Source of the DNA: Collybia mongolica
Lineage: Eukaryota; Basidiomycota; Agaricomycetes; Agaricales; Clitocybaceae
Assembly: GCA_013420905.1 (NCBI GenBank)
Contig: JAAXNY010000010.1
Location: 1,860,001 to 1,924,000 of the forward strand
Direction of reading: 5' to 3'
DNA: 64,000 nucleotides
Shown here: positions 32,481 through 43,644 of the stretch, piece by piece
How the letters are laid out: each line of letters starts with the position of its first letter
Position numbering within the stretch: position 1 is the first letter of the stretch
Program-made: the position numbers and the translations under genes
Notes under the pieces: model-generated
The model's database searches: none
Seen by the model: the letters and a program-made list of their open reading frames with translations, nothing else
What the model was told of the DNA's origin: nothing

Positions 32481-33608
32481 ATCCCCTTATAATTACTCAA
32501 AGGCAAGTTGATAACTCTACCTATGCCTCCATTACCCCACTCCAACAGGCAATGTATACCCTCATATATCTGGAGCTCAATCCTTTCTATGTCAATACTG
32601 GTACCTCCATCCACATATCCTACAAATGCTCCAACTTCTACTCACTCACTCTGCACCATCCCCACTCAGCCTATCAAAGGTGTTGGAGAGTCCAAAATAG
32701 TAGCAATAGGCATGGGTGACATCCACCTACACATCATGCATAGGGCATACCTCATTCTGAAGGATGTGCCCTATGTCCCAAATTTTGCTGTACAACTCAT
32801 CTCTGTTGGTGCACTGACTATTACAAACCAGCTGGCAGCCTATTTTGATGATGAGATCATGAAGATCACCAATAAATCCATGGATACTTTTATCACTGGC
32901 AGTCCCCTCATCCCATCAAAGCATCTCTACTCCCTCACCCTATACTCTGCCCAAGCCAAGCACACCCTTTCCACCCAGCACACTCCTGACTTGGAAACAT
33001 GGCATTGCTGTCTAGGCCATGCCAACTACCAGAAAATCACAGAAATGGTACAAAACAGCATGATTGTAGGTATGCCCATCTCTCCCTTGTCAAAGCCACC
33101 TAAATGTGAATCTTGCATTCTTGAAAAACAGACTAAGGTGTCTATCCCAAGGATGTGAGATGAAGGGCCAGGGCATAGATCAGAGAGAAAGCTGGGGATT
33201 ATATGGGTGGACCTCACTGACCCCCAAGATGTAATTGCATGCTCAGGACACAGATACATATGTAATGAATATTGTTGATGACTTTGTGAGCATGCCATGG
33301 ACTATTCCCTTAAAACTGAAAAAGTGATGTATTACCAGAACTGAAAGCTTGGGAACTTGCTCAAGACAGGACTCCATGTAGGCATATACTGTACTGGCAA
33401 TGATGGTGAACTGAAATCAGATGAAATATACACATAGTTGGCATCACATGGTACTCAATAAGAATTTGGTGCCCCCTATACCTCAGAACACATGGGAAGG
33501 GTTGAATGTATGCATTGCACACTTATGGGAAAGACATGCTCCATATGCATAGCAAGAAACTGCCCCCCAAATATGTGGACCAAATTCTACCTCACTGTAT
33601 CCCACCTA

Positions 33609-35383
33609 CAGTGGCTCAAAAAACTGCCCCAATGTTTGTACATTTTTGAAAGATCAATATGGTATGAAGTGCTGACATAAGCAGGGGACCTGGGGTAATT
33701 ATGTAAGATACTATGACATCGTGGCTTTCCAATGGACCCTGGATCATGTGATTTGGATCAATATCCATTAAGCTATAAGCCAAACAAAATGGCTACTCAT
33801 TGGGGCAGTTTTTTGACCCTTATCTTATTTTCCATTATTCTGGCATTTATGATCCAATGCAAGAACATTATGGACTGTGGGAAGAATAAACAATGTCATG
33901 TGACTTTATTTGTATCAATTTGACATGTTGGAATTGGTTCAATCATCTTCTTGACCTCTTACCACCATCATGAAAGCCATTTCTACTGCTCAGCACAATA
34001 CTGTTGTTTCTCTCCTCAATGAGGGCTATTCTCAGCGTCAAATCAAGGAGAAAACTGGTCTAGGGAAGGGTACCATCAGTAGGATCAGCAAAGATGTGGA
34101 TGGAAACAAAGAAAACAACCTTGGTGGCCGCCCCTCCAAGCTGTCTGTTCGTGACAAACAGTCAATTATTCGTCAAATCAAGTCAGGGAAGCTTGATAAT
34201 GCAGTTCAGGCTACCCAATTCATCAATGGCATCATCCCCAATCCTGTCACACCCCAGACAGTCAGAAATGCACTCAAGGAAAATCAATTTTATGCTGCTA
34301 CAAAGAGGAAAGCTCCTCTTCTCAAACGAGCCCATCACATCCGGCGTCTCCAGTTTGCAAAATATCATGAAAGCTGGACTGTGGAGGACTGGAAAAGGGT
34401 TCTATGGACAGATGAGACCAAAATCAATAGGATTGGGTCAGATGGAAAGGTTTATGTCTGGAAACAAAGGGGAGAACCACCATCTGATAGAACAACATCA
34501 CCTACTGTCAAACATGGAGGAGGAGGAAACCTCATGGTATGGGGTTGTATGGGGTGAAATGGAGTGGGAAAGCTCATAGAGGTGCAGGGGAACATGGACA
34601 AGGTTCAATACTGTGAAATTTTGGAGAGTGGAGTTCAGGAAAGTTTTGAGAAGTTGGAAATGGTGGATGGCGAGCGCTACTTTCAGCAAGATAACGACCC
34701 CAAACACACATCTGGACTGGCCACACAGTGGTTTGAAGACAACAACATTCAAGTCCTTGGCTGGCCTGCCCAATCCCCTGACATGAATCCAATAGAACAC
34801 CTTTGGGAACATCTCAAGCGCCGTCTTAAAGAATATCCGACACCACCCAAAGGAGTACATGAGTTGTGGGATAGATTGGCTGAAGAGTGGGGTGAAATTC
34901 CACCAGAGGTATGCCAAAACCTGATAGAAAGTATGCCCAGGCGGATACAAGCAGTTATAAAGGCAAAAGGTGGTCATACAAAGTATTAGATAGAAAATTA
35001 ATAGAGGGTCAAAAAACTGCCCCAATGAGTAATCATTTTGTTTGGCCTATAGCTTAATGGGTTTTGATCCAAATCACATGATCCAGGGTCCATTGGAAAG
35101 CCACGATGTCATAGTATCTTACATAATTACCCCAGGTCCCCTGCTTATGTCAGCACTTCATACCATATTGATCTTTCAAAAATGTACAAACATTGGGGCA
35201 GTTTTTTGAGCCACTGTAGCTTAATGGGTTTTGATCCAAATCACATGATCCAGGGTCCATTGGAAAGCCACGATGTCATAGTATCTTACATAATTACCCC
35301 AGGTCCCCTGCTTATGTCAGCACTTCATACCATATTGATCTTTCAAAAATGTACAAACATTGGGGCAGTTTTTTGAGCCACTG
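33609..35383 (+). mobile_element. Tc1/mariner element, copy 2, with duplicated right end
   Basis: The left end CAGTGGCTCAAAAAACTGCC starts at 33609 after the TA at 33607-33608. The basic element is 1,608 bp (33609-35216) and matches copy 3 (55706-57313) with no difference that I found. Here the outer 167 bp of the right terminal repeat are repeated once in tandem (35052-35218, then 35219-35385), so the final CCACTG lies at 35381-35383 before TA. The insertion splits a decayed Copia frame: ...YLTVSHL on the left and HAKMLTSSLKGKTSW on the right. Confidence 0.93.
33970..34989 (+). pseudogene. Tc1/mariner transposase, DD34E, one in-frame TGA (copy 2)
   Basis: 195 codons, TGA at 34555-34557, then 141 codons in the same frame to the natural stop. 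The N-terminus is MKAISTAQHNTVVSLLNEGY. The catalytic residues lie in WTDETKINRIG, QQDNDPKHTSG and SPDMNPIEHLW, with 34 residues between the second Asp and the Glu. The TGA follows LMVWGCMG; copy 1 has Gln there, and Trp (TGG) is common at this point in the family. A 51-nt GT...AG stretch (GTATGG to GTGCAG) spans the TGA in frame, but removing it would delete conserved residues, so I do not call an intron. The same TGA is in copy 3. Confidence 0.88.
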
Positions 35384-35385
35384 TA
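35052..35385. repeat. 167-bp tandem duplication of a Tc1 end
   Basis: Two units each start GCTTAATGGGTTTTGATCC and end CCACTGTA. They are adjacent, with a period of 167 bp. In the first unit the preceding bases are also TA (35050-35051), which suggests that an internal TA was used as if it were the element's end. Confidence 0.9.
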
Positions 35386-35800
35386 CATGCAAAAATGCTC
35401 ACTTCATCACTAAAAGGGAAGACTTCCTGGGAACTATACTATGGACACAAACCTGACTACTTATACATGTGGGAAATTGGCTGCCAAGCATTCATACTCA
35501 TCCTCAATAAGCATAACCCCAAAATCTATAAACAATCTATTGAGTGCATCCTGATTGTTTATGATCCAAAGGCTAAAACATACAGATGCTACAACCAAAA
35601 ATCCAGTAACGTCTACAGTTCCTACCATGTCAGATTCCTTGAAGGTCATGATCGACCTACAATGCATCAACCAAACAGCAGTCCTGCAATTGCTTGCAAT
35701 GGATAATAATGATACCACCCAATGCCCAGGAATTGAGGAGATACCAGGTGATGAAGGAGTTCACATTGAACAACTACAGGAACCCCTACAGGGTTGAGGT

Positions 35801-37050
35801 CTTTACACTAAGCCACATAACCCATGTGGACATGCAGACTCCGTGTGGAGTCCGCACGGACTCATTTGGCAGGACACTCAGCCAAATGACAATCCGCGTC
35901 TGTGCTGAGTCCGCATCAATCTGCGTGATTTCATGCGGACATGCGGACTAGCATGGATGGACAGCTTGCAGAGTCCATGTGGCCAGTTGATTACTAATCA
36001 GATTACTAATATAAATTTTATTTACACAAATTATATACACTATTTGTTATTAATAACATAACATAACGGCAGTGAAAAACTTACATCCGACTAGGTTCGA
36101 ATGCGTACAGGCACAAACATTACATAATATGTTTGGCATTCATAACTGTTGGGCAAGGCGGGCATTTCTAGCTACCGGTTCACTGGCTTCAAGTCAACGG
36201 ACTTAGGTCACATGATTACAAGGCACGTGCAATGGTCACATTACCGTTGCCATGTCTTCATTGGTTCTTTTCAACCACATCAACAATGTCTGCCAAACTG
36301 CCAACACCAACACCAACGCCAATGCACCCACGCTGCCAATGCCAACGCATCGAATGCCAACCGACATCAACATGACAACGCACAAGACGGTGTAGGGCGA
36401 AGGATAGAAACAGACGCGGAATGAGGGGACGACTAGGAAAGGGTGCCCCAAGGGGCAGAACCAGGTGAGTTGTACACTGCCACTCACCCACACGCTCACC
36501 ATGCAGCGTGTCCCCCCCCCCCACCTCAGGAACTCAAGACGAAGGATATGGCCACCAACAGCAATAGTGAGGAAGGCGGCAACGGCAACAACAATGACAA
36601 AGACAGCAACAGCAACAGCAGCAACAGCACTGACAAGGCCTGCGGCAACAACGGCAACAGCAGCGGCACCAACAACGGCACAACAATGACAATGACAACT
36701 ACAACAAAGACGACCACCACCACCACGAGGACGGGGACAGCGGCAAGTAGAGCGGCCAGTGCCATCGCTGCTGAAGCCCAGGCCGCTGATGATGTTGCGG
36801 GGGCTGACAAGGACAACGGGGGGGTGGGGGCGGGGGCCCCTGCCTATATTACATTATCTTATCATATATGTATTATATTTAGTAATAATATATGTTTTAT
36901 CCTAATAATTATATAGATTGTTAGTAAGTAAAAGAGTAAGTACTTTATAATAGACGAAAGTAAGTGAGTCTGCGCAGAGTCCGTGCAGAGTCTGTGTGGA
37001 ATTTGTGCTGTCCTTGTGGAGTCTGCAAGGACATGTGGGGGAGTGTAAAG
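35801..37050. mobile_element. TIR element with CTTTACAC ends and GGACTC subterminal repeats
   Basis: The ends are CTTTACACTAAGCCACAT at 35801 and, inverted at the right, CTTTACACTCCCCCACAT ending at 37050. Just inside both ends are repeated GGACTC/GAGTCC and TGCGGAC motifs, a CACTA-like trait. The interior holds a low-complexity block (36300-36840) and AT-rich DNA. It sits in the decayed Copia between its integrase and reverse transcriptase. No matching TSD was found. A related right end lies at about 49935-49955. Confidence 0.6.
36296..36830. repeat. Low-complexity AAC/CAG/ACG-rich block
   Basis: Short imperfect repeats of CAACACCAACGCCAAYGC (36300-36370) are followed by runs of AACAGCAAC, ACAATGACA and CACCACCACGA. 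A 157-codon frame (36443-36916) crosses it and would encode Asn/Ser/Thr/Ala repeats, but composition alone explains the open frame. It is carried as filler inside the CTTTACAC-ended element. Confidence 0.7.
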
Positions 37051-37835
37051 TACAGACAGGGTCTCTGATCACCTGATGAACCACATTGTTCCAGCCACCC
37101 CAAAGTACCCACTGCAAAGAGCAATCCAGACAACCCTCCACAAACCCAAACTGAGAGAGCAGTCCAAGACTCTATTGAGAGTACCACAAGGGTGAGAACA
37201 GCACAAGAACAATGCCATCAAAGCCTCCCAAAACCTACACAATGAACTGGTGCAAAATCCCATACCAGCAGAACAAGATGCAATTGCTGAACTCTGGGAA
37301 ATGTTCCAGGCTCTTGATCTTGAGGGAGTCAGTGAAAAGATCAATCATGATTGAACCTTTTCTGCAATTACTAATGCCAGAACCATTGATCCATTGCTCC
37401 TAGATTTCAATGACAAACCCAAAACATGGAATGAAGCAAAAAATTTGCAGATACAAAACAATGGGAAGCAAGATACTGCAACAAAATAAAATAACTCAAG
37501 GACATGGGTGTCTACAAGCTCACTCCCCATCCAGATGTCCCCAGGAACAAGAACATCCACAAGGGTAAACCAGTATTCAAAATCAAATGTGATGAAGTAG
37601 GCAAAGCAGTCTGCCACAAAGTATGTGTCATCTTCATAGGTTTTGAACAAATCTATGGCTGTGACTACACAAAGTCTACCTCACCTACTGTGCACATGGA
37701 ATTGTGGCATATCCTACTCCATATTGCCACATGCCTTGGGATGCAGTACAGATTGACATAAAGACTGCATTCTTATATGGGCTCATGCCCAAGGATGAAA
37801 CTCAATATATGGAACAACCAAAAGATTTTGATAGC

Positions 37836-40800
37836 CTGCTTAGGACTAGGGAACATCAGACACAAATGCACTCTCATTCTCCAAGAGGAAGTTAACCAAC
37901 CATGCATAGTGCAGTTGCCGACTGGGTTTGTCTTCCCGTCCATGGCGTGGACAGTCATAGAGGACGTGTTGCACAGTTTCCATAAGGACACCACACCTAC
38001 AGGCAAAAGACTCCTCTTTGAAGAATCAGGATTGGAATGCCCCAATTGGGGCATGTCCAGTGGTGCATCACACCATGCGTGTGGTCAGAGCATGGCTGTG
38101 ACCAGTCTTGTGCATCCATGGCCCACTGTTTACATGGGTTGGAGTGAGCAGGGTGTTTTTTTTTGCATAGAGCATCAAGAAGTTGGAGCCTATATACTTC
38201 TTGGACTGGAAGAGAGATTTCCAGCCATCAAGCATATGGGTCACTGCCTTGCATTGCGCAAAGTCAGCAAAGATAACGGGCACCCCGCCTGCCTCAACGC
38301 GAGTCAAGATGGCGCTGATGTGTGCCAGTTGGTGGTCTTTGATATCCACTCCATCTGTGATGTGGTGGAGGTGGATCTTGTGAATGGCGTGGAGCCACAG
38401 CCAAGGCAGCAGCACCTTGCACACCTTGAGGGCAGATGCCTGACCCAAATGGTGAGACACATCAAGGGAATGCTGGAGGGCATTGGTGGAATCAGAGAAG
38501 ATGTGGACATCATGGATGTCCTCTAGTCCAATGTCAGAGGCCTGTCAGATGCCCTCCGCAACCACTCGCAGCTCAGCATCATCAGACATAGAGAGGCTGG
38601 TAGCATACCAGTCCTCGTATAGGTCCCCAGCATGCCAGACGCAGTAGACCGCAACTGACTGCATGGGAGGGGGGGGAGTAGACAGGGTTGCAAATGTTAA
38701 GGGTCTCGATGGAGAACTTGTGGTTCCCATCAATGAGGTGGCAGAAGGTGTGTGAGGCCTGAAGTGTGCAGGAGTGGACATGACTCCTCTCCACCAACTT
38801 CTTAACGTGAAGGTGAATAGGTGGGATGCCTGCAAGGGTCTCAGCAGCCCCATTCGGGGACGTCTTGAAGGCACTGGTGATCCAGAGGCAGGCATGCCTC
38901 TGCATCTTCTGGAGGTTATCAAGAGGGCCCGCCATTTGGGCCCCTTCGTACATCCAAAGCCTGCTCCCATATGTAGCAATGGGAAGGACGCAGGCTTGGT
39001 AGAGCATTCACTTGTGTTTGGGCCTAAGCCTGCACATGGAGTTGCCAAGGGAGAGCATGGCCTTCACGGAAGTGAGGGCTTTGTTTGTGTAGCGTTTGAC
39101 GTGTTCCCTGAATGTAAGGGGGCAGTCAAAGAAGAACCCAAGATAGCGCCAGATGGTGCCAGGACAGAGGGGGGTGTCCCTGGTGTATGGGGCATAGCCA
39201 AGGTCAATGTCAGGGTTGACATCACCATGTTTCTGAGAGAAGTGGAACCCCTCGGATTTATTGTGCTCAAGCACCAAGCCCATTGCCTGGGTGAGCTTGA
39301 ATACAACTTTGTAGGCTCTCTTGAGCTTAGTGAGGTTCTGGTTGAATGTGTCCGACTGCACAATAATGGTGCCATTGTCCACGTAGGATATTAGAGACAC
39401 TGTGCAGACCCTCCGTTCAAATTCCTTGAGGAGGGGTGCAAGGCAAAGGGCAGAGAGGATTGGGGACAGGGCTCTGCCCTGTCCCAGACTGACGCTGGAA
39501 GGGAAGAGCGGGGACAATTCGTTGTCCCATGCGTATCTTGTATGACAATCAACGAGATAAGACCTGAAGAATGCAACCACTTCTGGTGCAAATCCCTGTC
39601 TCTCGAGGATGTGTAGGAGTCAACCCAGTTATAAAAGGACAGAATCTTCAATCTGTAGAGTTTACCAGAGTCCTGCATGTACCCCAACTCCAAAATAACC
39701 TTCTCTCAATCCTATATTTAACAAGAGTCAAAGGCTTCAACATCTTTGTTGATAACCAGGCTCTGTGGTTCAGATTGAGGAAGACCTTGTGGTTTACTGA
39801 GGGGAAGAACTGAGTGAGGTCAAAAGTGACAACACTCATCTTGAGTTTGGCATGCCATCTGGCCCGGACGACATGTGTGAGGAAACATCCAGCATCCTTG
39901 GTGGAGTTCTGACAAACCCCTCCAAACTGATTGGGGTGGAGTACACCATGTTGAGCAGCTTCAAACTGCATCCTGGTGGACAACATTTTCTCTAGCAGTT
40001 TACCCAATGTGTTCAAGAGAACAATTGGGTGAAACGACTTGGGAGTGTCATACAATGGCTTACTCAGCTTGGGTATAACCACCATAGTAGATGCTTTAAA
40101 CTTGGCAGGCCAATGGCCTGACAAGAGACAAGCATTGGTGAGCCACAAAAGTAGTTTACCACATCAATCATCTTGGATGATCCACTTAAGGTGACGCCAT
40201 GAAATGTGATCTGGCCTGGGGGCAGATCAATTTGAAGTGCCCGCAAGGGCATCCGACATCTCAGCAGCAGAGTAGGGGACCCACGCCCGAGTCATAGGTG
40301 AGGTCCAAGCGTTGCCCAGCTTGTCAAGGTTGATAGGCCTATTGATAGCTGAGTTGAAGGTGGAGTGTAATGCGTTCCATAATGACTCTGTGGTAGTACA
40401 TGGCACGCCTTGGTATGAGATAGCCTCGACAGGGGTGTCTTGCGGGGGCCCACCCAGTCCATGAGATCCCATGGTCTGAGGTTGGTATGTGCAATTTCAT
40501 CGATGCATTCATTGAAGTGCTTGCATTTTGCTTTGCACATGGTGGCCTTGAAGGCTGCCCAGTCCTCTGGGAGGTCAGATCCCATAGTGTCAGACCTTGT
40601 CCTGGCACAGTCAGAATCCCACCAAGACTTAGACTGGGCACAAGCCCGGTTAGCCTTAGCATGATGAGACCATGCCATTTCAAAGCCCTTAGCTATTGCC
40701 TGAGCAACCAGTTGAGTTTGTTCCACTGACATGACATCAGGGATCTGGATGAGTCCTAGAAGCAACCAAACTTCTGCAAGGAAGTTGTCTTCTTCTTCAG

Positions 40801-41587
40801 AGTTGACTTTAATTGACATCTTCCCTTTGGGGAACTTGACCCTAAGGGGGATGTCTAAAAGTAGAGGAAAGTGATTGGGCTCACCCTTTTCACCTAGTGT
40901 CAGGTCAGCTGTGTATCCCCGGAATGCCAGGACAAACACAAGGTCAAGGATCAAGCCTCGCAGAGCCAAGTTATATGGCAGGTGCGTCACCCAACCCGAG
41001 GGGGGGGCAATCCTCTCAAGGCTGAGGGCAGCTGCACACTCCATGAGCCTGTTGGCCATGGGGTGCTTGTGAGTGAGGGTAGCGTCCCAATGCAATGAGG
41101 GGCAATTAAAATTGCCCCCCATGTAGCTAACATTGGGGAAGGCATCCAGGTAGTTCTCAAGGAATTGGATTGCGGATCTGTTCTCATCTGAGTAGACATT
41201 CATCAGATGCACTGGGCCCAGGTGGCCCTGTATAGTGACAAGCATGACATCGCGGTGGTTAGTGATGTCTAATTAGAGCTTAGGCTTGACCAAGCAGATA
41301 GCTTGGTTGACGTAGGCCATGATGCACAGCCAATCCTTGGCTGCATCGAACCCTTTGGGGAACATGGGAATCCAGTCCAGGTGAACGGGGGGACCCCTAA
41401 TGGGGATCCCATCTTTCTCAGTCAGGGAGGCTGTATACCATACAGTGGCCCAGGGCAGCTCTTGCAGGAAGAGAATATCAGTAATGTCTTTACAATGTTC
41501 TAAAAGGTCAACTGTCCAGTGTTGTTTGCGCCCAACATTTTGGCAGTAGATTCTGAGTGTATTTACATTGGAAGTTGTACTAGACAT
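37836..41587 (-). pseudogene. LINE ORF2: endonuclease, reverse transcriptase, RNase H
   Basis: The start is MSSTTSNVNTLRIYCQNVGR. The endonuclease/exonuclease/phosphatase fold shows FLQELPWA (Glu), VHLMNVYSDEN, YMGGNFNCPSLHWD and NHFPLLLDIP. In the reverse transcriptase, motif A is VTFDLTQFFPSVNH and GQGRALSPILSALCLAP precedes the catalytic loop. That loop reads SYVDNG where YVDD/YADD is expected, so the second catalytic Asp is Asn. RNase H remnants read VHIFSDSTNALQHSL, and the protein ends with CRCGVLMETVQHVLYDCPRH, the usual zinc-knuckle tail. Frameshifts and stops occur, for example after VKPKL and in the RT, and about 170 bp of foreign Copia DNA lie inside the RT. It is dead. Confidence 0.88.
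39620..39790 (+). mobile_element. Copia gag-pre-integrase patch inside the LINE RT
   Basis: On the plus strand, opposite to the LINE, a short stretch reads VEFTRVLHVPQLQNNLLSIL followed by YLTRVKGFNIFVDNQALWF. That is a typical Copia segment just upstream of the gag-pre-integrase domain. It interrupts the LINE frame between FFPSVNHK and VVAFFRSYL-like sequence, where LINE relatives are continuous. It is not the same stretch as in the surrounding Copia, so it came from another Copia family. Edges are accurate to about 20 bp. Confidence 0.65.
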
Positions 41588-41733
41588 TAATCAAGTAACT
41601 TTATGTCGAATTGCTCAAGTATCCTCCCTGCATCCTCAGAGCCTGTCTCCTGTAACGGTGGGGAATGGAGTGTTAGTGGAGGGCACGAAGTGTAAAAGCT
41701 TGTTGCCTACCTTCTGGGCAGTGTACTTGGCCG

Positions 41734-43548
41734 CTAGCCATTTGGCATCATAGTGGTGTTTCCAAAAGGAACACCTCCTGTCATCAGACTCATGGCTGCC
41801 GGCATGGCAAGCCTCAGTGGGGTAGCCTTGGGGGCAGCCTTACAGCACACCACTAAGTTGTGGTGGTTGCAGGCATCATGAGGCCTGCTGCAATAGGAGC
41901 ACAGCTGAGCTCTGAAGGGACAGACCTCCTTGTGGTGGCCAAACCTCCAGCACTTTGTGCAGATAGGGACACCTGTCCGCTTATTGGCAGGCAGGATGGT
42001 AAGAGACTGGGACCTGAGCATGAAGCTCTTGTTCCAGAGGCTGCAGAGGTGGGTACCTCCACGAGAGTCATAGATGTCAAAGAACATGGTACATGAGTTT
42101 GATGTCTTAGAGTTTCTGACCACATGGGGGAATGCCCCCTGGTACAGATGGATCGCACCTTTCCATTTGCAGGTTTCAAGGATAGCCTTGACCTCCAGTG
42201 GAGTGATGGGAATGGGCTTCCCAGCATTGTCATACATGACAGTGGTGCTGAAGAAGGGGAAGTTGGGGATGCAGAGGAAGGTCTTGGAAGACCCGACCTT
42301 GACCTGCGTCTCTGTCTTGGCCCCCTGAGCCTCCTTTGCCTTGGCGTCAAAGAACTGGTATAGGACCTGGAGGTCATCTTTGGAAGGCACAGAATCCATG
42401 ATGAGGGACAAACCTCTGAGATGGTTTTGTGCTTCCACGACAGCACGGACAGTTCATTGATTAGAACCAAGAATACTGTTGACTGTCGGAATAACAGGAG
42501 CATCATCCCAGTACACCGGCAGGGAGCAGAAGACCATGACTTCCTTCCGAGAGGAGCCGTGGGTGGTAGAATGCTTTACATTTGTGCGAGCCCATTCAGT
42601 GTTTGTGTGAGAAACAGCAGCCCCACCCACAACAATCTGTTGTGCCTGGACAATGGATGCATTGGGAGCTGAGGGGAAGGACTTGGTCATCTGGACAAGT
42701 CCCTCAGCCATGGCAGCAGTGCCCTTCCTCCGCTTAGAAGGGGGAGGTTGGGGGAGAGGGGCAGCAGCAGCTGTAGAGGCAAATGAGGCTGGGGTTGGGG
42801 GGGGCAGGGGAGGTAGGGGCCGTCTAGACAACTGAGCTGGAATGAGCTTCCTCCGGGGCCTGCGGAGGCTAGCAGGGTCAGAGGTAGCATTGGACAAATG
42901 GGGGGGCTGCTGCCCTGACCCAGATGGACCATACTTAGGAGGGGGAGGAGTGTCAGAGGGGAGCTGGCTCCGAAGGCTGTCAATGACCTGCTGTAGGGTG
43001 GCAACTTGAGAAGTCCCATTGGCAATGTGCCAGATGAGACCAATTTTGGAGGCCAAGTAAATGACCTGTAGGAGCTCAGTGGCAAAGGTGTCAGTGAGGT
43101 GGGAAGGGACACGGTATCCCTTTTCAGTCCAGAGGTTCATAAGCTCTGTGGTGTTGTGGAGCAATGATGTGGCTGTCTTGACGTCAAGCTCCACCAATTC
43201 TCTTGAACCAGTTGGGAGAAAGACATCAGCAAGGTCATTGAAGCTCTCCTGAAATGAGTCCATCTCTACCCCCTCCAAGGTTTCCTCTTGGTCCTGGGGA
43301 GGCGGAGCTGGTGCTTTGCCTTTGGCAGACAACAATGTGATGGTGTCGTCGTCTCCTGCGGTGTCCATTGGAGTGGAGGAATCCTCCTCTGATGCAGGTG
43401 CAGGCATGGGTGGTCGAAAGAAGACCTGTTGTGCAATAGTAGGGAGGCCCAGGGGCCTCTGAGGAGTGGTGCTCCTGGATGGAGCAGAGGAGGAGGACCC
43501 GCGAAGGTAGTTGCAGATATCTGGCAGTTTTGAAGCATGTTCTGCCAA
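41734..43548 (-). pseudogene. LINE ORF1, RNA-binding Gag-like protein with CCHC knuckles
   Basis: It starts MAEHASKLPDICNYLRGSSS, with long Pro/Ser-rich disordered regions in the first 300 residues. The second part has FDAKAKEAQGAKTETQVKVG and ends with zinc knuckles: CTKCWRFGHHKEVCPF and CSYCSRPHDACNHH. These knuckles are usual in nucleic-acid-binding ORF1 proteins of LINEs. One TGA (about 42454-42456, after SILGSNQ) splits an otherwise single frame of about 600 codons; it continues TVRAVVEAQNHLRG. A CGA-to-TGA change would account for it. Confidence 0.8.
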
Positions 43549-43644
43549 TCGTTGAGATCAGCCAGGGGGGTTGTCTTTGCCCATGTCAGAGGCATGGGGC
43601 TTGGCTGGTAGAGAGTTATTGGGGGTGATCTAGGGCAACAGGGT

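Larger units (their letters stand above)
37836..43640 (-). mobile_element. LINE (two ORFs, apurinic-type endonuclease, RT, RNase H)
   Basis: This is a nearly full-length non-LTR element on the minus strand, inserted in the decayed Copia. ORF1 is at about 43548-41734 and ORF2 at about 41587-37836. The 3' end stops at CCTAGTCCTAAGCAGGCTA (37834-37852 on the plus strand, complemented) without the 3' UTR and poly(A) that its relative at 4287-5394/52139-52280 has. It is therefore 3'-truncated or was trimmed later. Its 5' limit lies between 43600 and 43645, where Copia sequence (VYVDD-like) resumes. About 75 Copia residues are missing across the insertion. Confidence 0.85.

Noticed and set aside
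34504..34570. Possible 51-nt intron removing the TGA in Tc1 copies 2 and 3
   Set aside because: It would delete the conserved VWGCMG region that Tc1 transposases keep, and copy 1 has no such need; kept only as a remote possibility.
36443..36916. 157-codon Asn/Ser/Thr-rich frame
   Set aside because: Low-complexity DNA without stop codons; no domain, and it lies inside a transposable element.
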